A stretch of DNA of 14,892 nucleotides from Clostridiaceae bacterium (lineage in GTDB: Bacteria > Bacillota > Clostridia > Lutisporales > Lutisporaceae). Shown one piece after another: positions 6,775 to 14,249 of the stretch. Position 1 is the stretch's first letter; each line of letters begins with the position of its first letter. Position numbers and translations under genes: made by a program. Under the pieces are notes generated by a model. The model was not told where the DNA came from, searched no databases, and worked only from the letters and a program-made list of their open reading frames with translations. The DNA lies in NCBI GenBank assembly GCA_028697435.1, contig JAQVFD010000019.1, positions 1-14,892 of the forward strand, written 5' to 3'.

Positions 6775-7702
6775 CAATATCCACTATGTTTAAAAGCGCT
6801 TCTCCATTTATATATCTTCTGAGATTCTCATAAACTATAATATATCTTCTTTCAGTTCTCATTTCGGATATCCATGAATTATGGGGTGTAATAATCACAT
6901 TGTTCATCTCCCATAAGGGGCTTTCCATAGATAATGGTTCTTCCTCAAACACATCCAGTGCCGCTCCGTGAATATTCCCATTCCGGAGTGCTTCTATCAG
7001 TGCAGTCTCCTTTATAATGCTTCCTCTGGCAATGTTTATCAGGTAAGCGCCCTTTTTTATGGAATTGATACTGTCATCATTAATTAAATGATGGGTCTCC
7101 TTTGTATATGGAATAGAAACTACCACTACATCAGCCTGGGACAAAGCATAGGACATCTCCTTCATGGGATAGCACCTGTTGAAATATTCTGCTCTTCTGC
7201 CGGTGGAGTTTATTCCTGTTATATTTACATCAAATCCCTGAAGTCGTTTTGCCGCCTCTAAAGCTATACTGCCTGTACCGATGAAACAGACAGTCTTATT
7301 GTAAAGCTCTAATAGCGTTGAATCCGGCTGCCACTTTTTTTCTCTCTGTTTATCATAAAATCCTTTGCTGTTTTTCATAAGTTCAAGAATTTTCATAATA
7401 ATCCATTCACCCATTGGGATTGAAAAGCCGGATCTGTTATTTGTAACTATAATACCTTTATCTATGACTTTTTGCTTAGGCAACTGGTCTATTCCGACAC
7501 TGAAAAGCTGAATCCACTTAAGCTTCTTAAGCCTTGATATGTCCAAGGTTTCAAAGGGATTATAGCATACGAGCAAATCCACTTCAGAAATATCATCACT
7601 ATAGGATACTTTATCTTCGCTGATATAAACAATCTCATATCCCAACTCTGAAAATGAATTCATTTTTTCCTCACTGAATCTCTTTGTAAATAAAACCTTC
7701 AT
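6761..7702 (-). CDS. D-2-hydroxyacid dehydrogenase, NAD(P)-dependent
   Basis: This 313-residue cytoplasmic enzyme belongs to the D-isomer 2-hydroxyacid dehydrogenase family, which interconverts 2-oxoacids and D-2-hydroxyacids. The outer catalytic domain is split around the nucleotide-binding domain. The latter starts at CFIGTGSIALEAAKRL (139-154), where the third glycine of GxGxxG is Ala. The catalytic set is visible: R226 in NIARGS, E255 in DVFEEEPL and H274 in TPHNSW. The motif IGINSTGRR around 163-170 offers Arg residues rather than an Asp after the second strand, which may favour NADPH. AAGGTG lies 5 bases before the ATG. It starts 9 bases after the oxidoreductase gene and is the last gene of the MATE operon. 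The substrate (lactate, glycerate, phosphoglycerate or other) cannot be read from the sequence. Confidence 0.9.
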   Translation of the reverse strand: MKVLFTKRFSEEKMNSFSELGYEIVYISEDKVSYSDDISEVDLLVCYNPFETLDISRLKKLKWIQLFSVGIDQLPKQKVIDKGIIVTNNRSGFSIPMGEWIIMKILELMKNSKGFYDKQREKKWQPDSTLLELYNKTVCFIGTGSIALEAAKRLQGFDVNITGINSTGRRAEYFNRCYPMKEMSYALSQADVVVVSIPYTKETHHLINDDSINSIKKGAYLINIARGSIIKETALIEALRNGNIHGAALDVFEEEPLSMESPLWEMNNVIITPHNSWISEMRTERRYIIVYENLRRYINGEALLNIVDIEKGY

Positions 7703-7711
7703 AATTACACC

Positions 7712-8902
7712 TTACCCTATAAGTTCTTTTATCGTAATGCCTTCTTTTATTTCAGGAACCTTGATCCTATTATCTACTGCTTTCTTAATTTTCATAGGCA
7801 GACTCGAATCTCCGAATACAATAGAGCCGGTAATTATACCATCCTTTATCAAAAGCTTTATGTATCTTCCACTTTCAAAATCAGCTTCTACAACCGGTAA
7901 CGAATCTTCGGAAAATATATCTCCTATTGAAAACATTGTTATCCCCTTTATCTTGAGGCTTGTAAAAGGATAAATCTCAGAGTATTCAGCTTTCCCCCCC
8001 GCTGCATTTATTCCGGCAATCTTACCCTGTTCTACCGCTATAGGCCAGATGCCATAGCTTTTACCCTTATACTCAGCCACATCACCTGCTGCATACACAC
8101 CTTCAATATTTGTTTTCATATATTGATCCACTACTACAGATCTACCAATATTTATACCCGAATTTGCTAAAGTATGTATATTTGCTTTAACCCCTATTGA
8201 CAGTATTACAAAATCAGATTGGATTTCAGTTCCGTTGCTGAGCTTTACATACTCTGCTCTGCCAGCTCCTGCAATTTCCTGCACTTCTGATCCCAGATAA
8301 AGCTTAATACCTTTATCGGATATCGCTTTGTATAATAATTTTGCTCCTTCCTCATCAATCTGCTTTGGAAGCAGTCTGTTTGAATTTCCTATAATGTTTA
8401 CATCACAGCCAAGCTGTCTTATTGCCCATGCCATTTCAAGTCCTAAGAGTCCTCCCCCTATTATTGTGCATTTTTTCCCCGCTCCGGCCAGGCTCCGTAT
8501 TTTATCGGCATCAGCCAAAGTACGTACCGGAAAACAGTTTTCCAATTCTGCTCCGGGAGTAGAAGGGACATTACCGCTGCTCCCAAGTGCTATAACCAGC
8601 GAATCATAATCGTAATTCCCTTTATCTGTAATTATGGTTTTCTGTGCCGCGTCAATCTTTGTAATCCCGGTGTTCTTTTCAAGGGTTATACCATTCTTTA
8701 CATACCAGCTGTCATCATAAGGAAACAATTCCTTATATGATGCGGTACCTGATATATAGTCGGGAAGTCTCGTCCTTACATATGTATTTGTGCCTAAAGC
8801 TTCAAGTATAACAATACTGCTGTCGGGATCCTGCTCTCTGGCTGACTTCGCGGCATTTAATCCTGCAATTCCGCCACCGGCAATTACTATTTTTCTATTC
8901 AC
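7712..8902 (-). CDS. FAD-dependent NAD(P) oxidoreductase, rubredoxin/nitrite reductase-like
   Basis: This 396-residue enzyme has two Rossmann folds, as in rubredoxin-NAD reductase, the flavin part of NirB and related pyridine nucleotide oxidoreductases. FAD binding: GGGIAG (9-14) and acidic E34 in VILEA; ALGSS (105-109) and GVYAAGDVAEY (268-278) complete it. NAD(P) binding: GGGLLGLE (149-156). The usual acidic residue after the next strand is replaced in NIIGNSNRLLP, so cofactor preference is open. There is no CxxC or CxxxxC redox disulfide, so it is not a thioredoxin or disulfide reductase. Its electron acceptor is not in the window. The start is GTG at 8902, with GAGGAG 7-8 bases ahead. It lies 17 bases after the MATE gene and 9 before the dehydrogenase gene. 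Confidence 0.88.
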   Translation of the reverse strand: MNRKIVIAGGGIAGLNAAKSAREQDPDSSIVILEALGTNTYVRTRLPDYISGTASYKELFPYDDSWYVKNGITLEKNTGITKIDAAQKTIITDKGNYDYDSLVIALGSSGNVPSTPGAELENCFPVRTLADADKIRSLAGAGKKCTIIGGGLLGLEMAWAIRQLGCDVNIIGNSNRLLPKQIDEEGAKLLYKAISDKGIKLYLGSEVQEIAGAGRAEYVKLSNGTEIQSDFVILSIGVKANIHTLANSGINIGRSVVVDQYMKTNIEGVYAAGDVAEYKGKSYGIWPIAVEQGKIAGINAAGGKAEYSEIYPFTSLKIKGITMFSIGDIFSEDSLPVVEADFESGRYIKLLIKDGIITGSIVFGDSSLPMKIKKAVDNRIKVPEIKEGITIKELIG

Positions 8903-8919
8903 AAAAGTACTCCTCTCAT

Positions 8920-10320
8920 TTACTTAATTTTAATATACTTCCATTTTCCTGTTCTAAATCTGAAGTAAACAAACAGCCACCTGACAAATTGGTCTATCAA
9001 TACAGCTATCCACGCTCCAACCAAACCATAGCCCAGTACGCTTACAAACGCATATGCAAGCACCACTCTTATTACCAATACCCCTGTGAAGGTAGCCACT
9101 AAAGGCCAAAAAGTGTCCCCCGCTCCCCTCAGGGCTCCTGCCAGTATAAATTGAGAGGATTGGAAGGGCTGAACCACTGCAATTATCTTCAATACAACAG
9201 AAGAATTATTAATAATCATCGGGTCTGCAGAATACAATCCTACCAGCTGTGGTCCGAAAAAGAAAAATATTATACCCATAAATGTAGAAATAATCGATCC
9301 GAACTTTCGGGTTCTCTTGGCATATTCCTCCGCCATCTCAAATTTTCCGGCCCCCAACGACATTCCTACCAAAGAAGAAGCTGCTATTCCGAAGGCCTGA
9401 CCCGGCTGAAAAGAAAGACTCAATATGCTCAGGGCTATCTGATGGGCCGCATATATGACAGTTCCCAAATCAGCAACTATCCTGACAAACAAGAATATGC
9501 CGATTCTTAATAGCAATTGCTCAAAGGATGCCGGTATGCCTATTTTAAACAAATTATATAAAATTCTCTTATTAATCTTAAAAGGATTCTTTATGTTTAA
9601 TCTTACAATGCTTTTCCCTCTTAAGATATATATAAAAATCAGTATGCTTGCTACTACATTAGACAATGCAGTTGAGATTCCTGCTCCCGTAATCCCGAGC
9701 CTTGGAAATCCTAACAAACCATATATCAGTACTGCATTTCCGAAAACGTTCAAGAAATTGCATCTCAAGTTTATCATCATTGGTACTTTGGTTTCGCCTA
9801 CTCCTCTTAACGCCGCTGAAATAGCCATATTAAATGATTGAAATACAAATCCTATCATGATTATTTTGAAATAGCTTCTCCCAATTTGCAGAGTATCTGC
9901 CTGAGCGCCCATTAAGGTCATGATGGAATCTGTAAATACTAACCCCAGTATAGACAGAGGTATTGCCAGCAGCAGCATGCTGAGCAGCATCACATGCTTT
10001 AGGACTGTTTCTATCCTATCATTTTGTTTGGCGCCGAAATATCTGGCAATCATGGCTGTCCCACCGACATTCAGAGCCTGAACAAGAGATAAACCTATAA
10101 AAAGCGGTTGATTCGTCATGCCTACAGCAGCCACAGAAGCAGCCGCCAAAGCATTATCGCTCATCCTTCCCAGCATCATCATATCTACCATTCCGAATAA
10201 TGACCCCAAAAGGAGCTCTGCCAATACAGGCCATGCAATTCTTATTACTTCAGCATCAATATCATCTTTTATCTTCAAAAAAAATTTACGTTCTTTTTTT
10301 TCATCATTTATATCGTTCAT
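8920..10320 (-). CDS. MATE family multidrug/sodium efflux transporter
   Basis: This 466-residue inner-membrane protein has about twelve hydrophobic helices in two related halves. The first half opens with IRIAWPVLAELLLGSLFGMVDMMMLGRMSDNALAAASVA, a typical MATE start, and the second half has GIPASFEQLLLRIG with AAHQIALSILSLSFQPGQAFGIAASSLVGMSLGAG, the equivalent block. Members expel cationic drugs or metabolites in exchange for Na+ or H+. The C-terminus is short and basic. AAGGA lies 9 bases before the ATG. It is the first gene of an operon with the FAD oxidoreductase and D-2-hydroxyacid dehydrogenase. A palindromic operator candidate overlaps its promoter, which suggests induction by a ligand. 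The substrate is unknown. Confidence 0.93.
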   Translation of the reverse strand: MNDINDEKKERKFFLKIKDDIDAEVIRIAWPVLAELLLGSLFGMVDMMMLGRMSDNALAAASVAAVGMTNQPLFIGLSLVQALNVGGTAMIARYFGAKQNDRIETVLKHVMLLSMLLLAIPLSILGLVFTDSIMTLMGAQADTLQIGRSYFKIIMIGFVFQSFNMAISAALRGVGETKVPMMINLRCNFLNVFGNAVLIYGLLGFPRLGITGAGISTALSNVVASILIFIYILRGKSIVRLNIKNPFKINKRILYNLFKIGIPASFEQLLLRIGIFLFVRIVADLGTVIYAAHQIALSILSLSFQPGQAFGIAASSLVGMSLGAGKFEMAEEYAKRTRKFGSIISTFMGIIFFFFGPQLVGLYSADPMIINNSSVVLKIIAVVQPFQSSQFILAGALRGAGDTFWPLVATFTGVLVIRVVLAYAFVSVLGYGLVGAWIAVLIDQFVRWLFVYFRFRTGKWKYIKIK

Positions 10321-10355
10321 TATTATGATTCCTTTGCCTGTCTATCTTTGTATAG

Positions 10356-10364
10356 ATTATATCA
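10356..10364 (-). promoter_or_regulatory. Extended -10 promoter of the MATE operon
   Basis: TGATATAAT on the minus strand is a consensus extended -10 element. No good -35 hexamer is found at 16-18 bases, as is usual for this promoter class. Transcription would start near 10350, about 30 bases before the MATE ATG. Confidence 0.5.
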
Positions 10365-10386
10365 TAAATTCTTTAGAATTTATGAT
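10361..10386. promoter_or_regulatory. Perfect 26-bp palindrome over the MATE promoter, candidate operator
   Basis: Arms of 12 bases (ATCATAAATTCT and its complement) flank TT. The site covers the upstream end of the extended -10 and the spacer, so a bound dimeric repressor would block polymerase. No regulator gene is adjacent. It may instead belong to repeat copy C. Confidence 0.5.
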
Positions 10387-10389
10387 TGT

Positions 10390-10469
10390 GCCATGTGCGT
10401 TTTTGGCAAAGCCAAAATAATCGCACGGCATTCAAATAAAAAATATAATGTGCGCTTGCGCATATTATA
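10390..10469 (+). repeat. Structured intergenic repeat, divergent copy C
   Basis: The stem-loop at 10390-10429 has outer GCC/GGC, an unpaired AT, inner GTGCG/CGCAC and a TTTTGGC-AAA-GCCAAAA tip. That is the same plan as copies A and B with different paired bases. A second hairpin follows at 10444-10469 (TATAATGTGCGC and complement, one G-U). It lies between the PurF-like terminator and the MATE promoter. Confidence 0.65.
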
Positions 10470-10495
10470 CCACACAATATTAGTTATACTAAATA

Positions 10496-10523
10496 TAAAA
10501 GTAGTGGGGAATCCCCACTACTT
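10496..10523 (-). terminator. Intrinsic terminator of the PurF-like gene
   Basis: Read on the minus strand, the arms AAGTAGTGGGG/CCCCACTACTT begin directly after the stop codon and are followed by TTTTATATTT. The GC-rich top makes it a strong hairpin. Confidence 0.85.
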
Positions 10524-11924
10524 CTATTCTCTCCCGTTCCAGCAGTAAGTGCAAACTTTGTCCTTGCATATGCCTATTGCCTCAACCATGTCATGGACAT
10601 TTTGATATTTCAGTGAAGAGAAGTTGAGCTTTCTGCTGATGCAATCAACCATATTCTGATACTTATCTGTTGCCGGATCGCAGTATTCATCAAGGGAGTC
10701 CGGTTCTTTTCCTTCAAGTTCTATGATAGTCTTCCTTGCCGCAAGATCCATTTCCGACCGGGAGGTTGAAAAGTTCAGGTACTTGCATCCGAAAACAACA
10801 GGAGGGCAAGCCGACCTGATATGGACTTCCTTGGCATTGCATTTGTATAACTGGTCTACCGTTTCTCTCAACTGTGTGCCCCTGACAATCGAATCGTCAC
10901 AGAAAAGCAAGCGTTTATCGGAAACAAGCTCCGGAATCGGCATCAGCTTCATTCTGGCAACAAGATTTCGGATATCCTGATTCTGCGGCATAAAACTCCT
11001 TGACCAGGTAGGGGTATACTTAATAAAAGGTCTCCCGTAGGGTACCTTGGATTGGTTTGAGTAGCCTATGGCATGTCCGAGCCCCGAATCAGGTATTCCG
11101 GCAACCATATCAATTGCCAAATCATCATTTTTAGCCATGGCTGCACCATTTCTGTACCGCATTACCTCAACATTCATACCTTCATATGTTGAAGATGGAT
11201 AACCAAAATAAACCCAAAGAAAAGCGCATATTTTCATTTTGTCTCTCGGAGGTGAAATCTGTTCAACTCCTTCCGGTGTCAAAAGTACTATTTCTCCCGG
11301 ACCAAGTTCGCAATCAAAGCTGTATCCCAGATTTGCAAAAGTGCAGGATTCCGAAGAAACACAATAAGCATCCTCTTTACTGCCAATCATTAAAGGGGTT
11401 CTGCCAAACCTGTCCCTTGAAGCATATATTCCTTGAGGTGTTAGAATCAAAATTGAACAGGACCCTTGAATCAATTCCTGAGCCCTTAATAAACCCTCTT
11501 TAAAAGAGTCTTCATGATCTATGATTACAGACACAAGCTCTGTAGGACTTATTATTCCCTTGTTCGTTTCCAGGAAATGAATATTTCTGTTTAAAAAAGC
11601 TTTATCAACGATTTCATCTAAATTGTTGATTCTCCCCACAGTGCTTATGGCATACTGACCCAAGTGAGATCTCACGGTTAAAGGCTGAGGGTCCGTATCG
11701 CTAATACAGCCTATACCCATATTGCCGCTTTTTTTTGAAAGCTCAGACTCAAATTTTGCTCTGAACTGAGTACTTTCTATATTATGAATCGATCTATTAA
11801 AGCTGCTTCCGCTCCAGATTGCCATTCCGCCTCTGCAGGTTCCTAAGTGTGAATGGTAATCCGTACCGAAATATACATCCATTACACAATCTTCATTTGA
11901 AACAACACCGAATAATCCGCCCAT
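10524..11924 (-). CDS. PurF-like amidophosphoribosyltransferase paralog lacking the glutaminase Cys
   Basis: Typical PurF makes 5-phosphoribosylamine from PRPP and glutamine, the first step of purine synthesis. This 466-residue protein has the class II glutaminase fold at the N-terminus and a type I phosphoribosyltransferase domain. PRPP features are intact: GIPDSG (277-281 region) and FCDDSIVRGTQ (341-351). Candidate 4Fe-4S ligands match B. subtilis PurF: C233 in KICAFLW, C380 in VFGCKY, and C458 and C461 in VCTYC. But the protein starts MGGLFGVV where PurF has MCGIVG, so the Cys2 nucleophile is Gly, and GIGCISDTDPQPL replaces the usual HxRYST-type glutamine-binding segment. It probably uses free ammonia, or has another role. 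AAGGAG lies 10 bases before the ATG. It is a single gene between terminators, not in a pur operon. Similar MGG-type paralogs occur in Clostridia (from memory). Confidence 0.82.
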   Translation of the reverse strand: MGGLFGVVSNEDCVMDVYFGTDYHSHLGTCRGGMAIWSGSSFNRSIHNIESTQFRAKFESELSKKSGNMGIGCISDTDPQPLTVRSHLGQYAISTVGRINNLDEIVDKAFLNRNIHFLETNKGIISPTELVSVIIDHEDSFKEGLLRAQELIQGSCSILILTPQGIYASRDRFGRTPLMIGSKEDAYCVSSESCTFANLGYSFDCELGPGEIVLLTPEGVEQISPPRDKMKICAFLWVYFGYPSSTYEGMNVEVMRYRNGAAMAKNDDLAIDMVAGIPDSGLGHAIGYSNQSKVPYGRPFIKYTPTWSRSFMPQNQDIRNLVARMKLMPIPELVSDKRLLFCDDSIVRGTQLRETVDQLYKCNAKEVHIRSACPPVVFGCKYLNFSTSRSEMDLAARKTIIELEGKEPDSLDEYCDPATDKYQNMVDCISRKLNFSSLKYQNVHDMVEAIGICKDKVCTYCWNGRE

Positions 11925-12034
11925 TAAAGCTACACTCCTTACAGTATTATCATCTGTTTATTATCCGCATAATTCTACAAGATATATTAATATAGTTACA
12001 TTTTTATTATGATTTTGCAACCTTATTTTAATTC

Positions 12035-12076
12035 AAAATAAAAACAGCACCATATTCGTCTTTAGAATGGGTGCTG
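12035..12076 (-). terminator. Intrinsic terminator of the nucleoside ABC transporter operon
   Basis: On the minus strand CAGCACCCATTC pairs with GAATATGGTGCTG (7 plus 5 bp, one bulged base, seven-base loop), followed by TTTTTATTTT. It separates the transporter operon from the PurF-like gene. Confidence 0.8.
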
Positions 12077-12088
12077 CAAATGTACAAT

Positions 12089-12214
12089 AACAAAGGCGGC
12101 TTTGCCGCATTTGCTTGCCATGTGCCTTTTCCGACAAAGTCGGAAATTCTGGCACGGCATATAAATCAATGTATTTTATTGTATAGGAAAGTATAACTTT
12201 CCTATACAATAAAA
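12089..12214 (+). repeat. Structured intergenic repeat, copy B
   Basis: Same layout and orientation as 6247-6369: AACAAAGGCGGCT, a GCGGC/GCCGC hairpin (12096-12108), a bulged stem-loop (12117-12158) and an AT-rich palindrome. The stem has outer GCC/GGC, an unpaired AT, inner GTGCC/GGCAC and a tip TTTCCGAC-AAA-GTCGGAAA. It fills the space between the second permease stop and the operon terminator. Confidence 0.8.
12174..12214. repeat. 41-bp palindrome within copy B
   Basis: Perfect 18-base arms (TTTTATTGTATAGGAAAG and complement) surround TATAA. It ends 2 bases from the permease stop codon (12217-12219), so the hairpin would form right at the end of that reading frame in the mRNA and might shield its 3' end. 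Confidence 0.8.
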
Positions 12215-12216
12215 AA

Positions 12217-13152
12217 TCAGCGTTCTTCCCTGAAGTATGGTATTCCGCATGCCTTCGGACCTGCCTTTTCCCTTGACTTCCTCATGGATACTACAACAAG
12301 CACGGTAATCGTCACCAAATACGGCAGCATATCTATGAAATATTGGGATACATTGATTCCTAAATTCTGAATCCTAAAGCCTATGATATCCAATCCGCCG
12401 AATAGGTAAGCGCCGAAGAGTGCCTTATAGGGATTCCAAGTCGCAAAAATAACCAATGCTACGGCTATCCAGCCTCTGCCTGCTGTGACTCCCTCCTGAA
12501 GGGCAGGGACATAAACCAGTGACAGGTATGCTCCGCCCAGTCCACAAAGTGCTCCGCCTAATAGGGTATGGAAGTACTTGTATAATGTGACATTTACCCC
12601 CGCGGCGTCTGCTGCACCGGGATTCTCCCCGACAGCCCGCAGGTTCATACCTAAACTGGTTTTATAAAGATATATACCAAGTAAAATAGCAGTCAAATAA
12701 CCCAAATAAACAAAAACATCCTGTCTGAACAATACCGATCCTATAAAAGGAATATCTCCCAGTATTGGTATATTATATGGTCTGAAAAACATTCTCAATT
12801 TTTCGGGGGCTATCTGACCCACCAGGTCCTGACCAACAAAATCCGCAAAACCAGAACCGAATATTGTAAGCGTCAAACCGGAAACAACCTGATTTGCCCT
12901 CAAGGTGATCGTCAGGAAAGCAAAAATCAATGCACCGCCTGCTCCTGCAATCATTGCTGCCAATAAAGCCAAGGTTGCGCTTTCGGTATTAAGTCCGACC
13001 ATGAAGCCAATAACAGCACCCATCAGCATCATACCTTCGACTCCAAGGTTCATATTCCCCGAACGTTCTGTAATAATTTCTCCCAGTGTAGCAAACAAAA
13101 GGGGTGTGCCTGCGACAATCGCCGCATGAAGAAAGTATACAACTGCTTCCAT
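12217..13152 (-). CDS. BMP-type nucleoside ABC transporter, second permease
   Basis: This 311-residue inner-membrane permease of the BPD_transp_2 family is similar in type to B. subtilis NupQ. The N-terminal block FATLGEIITERSGNMNLGVEGMMLMGAVIGF is diagnostic, and about eight hydrophobic helices follow. The coupling segment LGMNLRAVGENPGAADAAGVNVTLYKY (about residues 170-195) is where the ATPase should dock. It would form the pore with the other permease for nucleoside or similar uptake. The frame can start at TTG 13158, but the ATG at 13152 is preferred because AAGGGGG lies about 10-11 bases before it. The upstream permease stops 2 bases earlier, so the genes are translationally linked. It is the last gene of the operon and ends at a palindromic repeat. 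The substrate is inferred from family only. Confidence 0.9.
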   Translation of the reverse strand: MEAVVYFLHAAIVAGTPLLFATLGEIITERSGNMNLGVEGMMLMGAVIGFMVGLNTESATLALLAAMIAGAGGALIFAFLTITLRANQVVSGLTLTIFGSGFADFVGQDLVGQIAPEKLRMFFRPYNIPILGDIPFIGSVLFRQDVFVYLGYLTAILLGIYLYKTSLGMNLRAVGENPGAADAAGVNVTLYKYFHTLLGGALCGLGGAYLSLVYVPALQEGVTAGRGWIAVALVIFATWNPYKALFGAYLFGGLDIIGFRIQNLGINVSQYFIDMLPYLVTITVLVVVSMRKSREKAGPKACGIPYFREER

Positions 13153-13154
13153 AA

Positions 13155-14249
13155 TCAACTTACCCCCTTTTCCGCGACAGTATGATGTTTTCTTACCAAT
13201 ACAAACTTATAACGTACAAAGAACTCACTGCCCAATACAAAGAATAGAATTAAACCTTGAAGTATTTCCGCTGCTGCCTGAGGTATTCCGAAAACCGTCT
13301 GAATATATGATCCCCCCTCCAAAAGAGCGGCGAAAAGAAAAGATACTATCAATATTAGCGGTGCACTTAGTGCTGCCAGCCAAGCGGTAATTATTGCCGT
13401 AAAACCGACTCCGCCGGTTATTTCTACGGATAATGTGTAGTTAACAGCCGAAGCCTGAATCATACCTACCAGACCGCAGAGACCACCGCTTAGCATTATG
13501 GCTATCAATATGGTCTTCTTGATATTAATACCGGCATAACGTGCCGTGTTCATGCTTTCGCCTATTACGGCGATTTCATAACCTTTTTTTGTGTGATTGA
13601 TAAATATATATACTATGATTACCAGAATAAGTGCAAATACCCAACCTATATGCACTCCAAACAGTCTAGGCAATACAGCATTTTCAGGAAAATTAGCGAT
13701 CTTGGGAAATCCTAAGGAGTTGGGATCTCTCCAAGGTCCATACTGTAAAAACATGACCCATTTAAGTGCGATATAGTTCATCATTAGAGTTACTATAGTC
13801 TCATTTGTTCCCCACTGTGCTTTAAAAAATGCCGGTATAAGCGCCCATAGCCCACCTGCCAGCATACCGGCCAATATCATTACCAGAAGCAGCAAAGGCT
13901 TGGGCATACCATTCATGTATAATGCGAAGTAACTGGCTGCAAAAGCGCCCATTGCGATCTGTCCTTCACCGCCTATATTCCAGAATTGCATTTTGAAAGC
14001 TATACCAATCCCCAGGGATGTAATCACCAGTGGTATCGTTTTTACGATGGTCTCTTTTACCCTATAGGCTGTACCAAAAGCTCCTTGAATCATCTTCAGA
14101 TATACATCTATAGGATTAAGGCTCAGAAGCAGTATAAAGAGTGAAGAGGCTGCAAGAGCTAAAACAATAGCGCCTATTCGGATTGAAGCTGCCTTAATCC
14201 TGCCGGGTTCGCTTTTCTTAATTACTCGTACTGTAATTGGCATTGCCAT
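13155..14249 (-). CDS. BMP-type nucleoside ABC transporter, first permease
   Basis: This is a 364-residue permease of the same family, in the place of NupP. A basic N-terminus precedes a first helix (about residues 24-44, IRIGAIVLALAASSLFILLL). Then come the conserved periplasmic and helix segments TIVKTIPLVITSLGIGIAFKMQFWNIGGEGQIAMGAFAASYF and GTNETIVTLMMNYIALKW. The coupling loop GYEIAVIGESMNTARYAGINIKKT lies near residues 220-243. Two ATGs (14249 and 14243) are possible; AGAGGGGG is 12-18 bases ahead, so the exact start is uncertain by two residues. It overlaps the ATPase gene by 32 bases. With that ATPase and the following permease it would make a purine-nucleoside-type importer; the binding lipoprotein is not in the window. 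Confidence 0.9.
   Translation of the reverse strand: MAMPITVRVIKKSEPGRIKAASIRIGAIVLALAASSLFILLLSLNPIDVYLKMIQGAFGTAYRVKETIVKTIPLVITSLGIGIAFKMQFWNIGGEGQIAMGAFAASYFALYMNGMPKPLLLLVMILAGMLAGGLWALIPAFFKAQWGTNETIVTLMMNYIALKWVMFLQYGPWRDPNSLGFPKIANFPENAVLPRLFGVHIGWVFALILVIIVYIFINHTKKGYEIAVIGESMNTARYAGINIKKTILIAIMLSGGLCGLVGMIQASAVNYTLSVEITGGVGFTAIITAWLAALSAPLILIVSFLFAALLEGGSYIQTVFGIPQAAAEILQGLILFFVLGSEFFVRYKFVLVRKHHTVAEKGVS

Noticed and set aside
9151..9841. Plus-strand frames of 119 and 128 codons inside the MATE gene
   Set aside because: They are antisense shadows of hydrophobic helices, with no ribosome site or recognisable domain.
11925..12034. Purine riboswitch before the PurF-like gene
   Set aside because: The AT-rich 110 bases lack the conserved junction and loop sequences of that riboswitch, and no three-way junction can be drawn.
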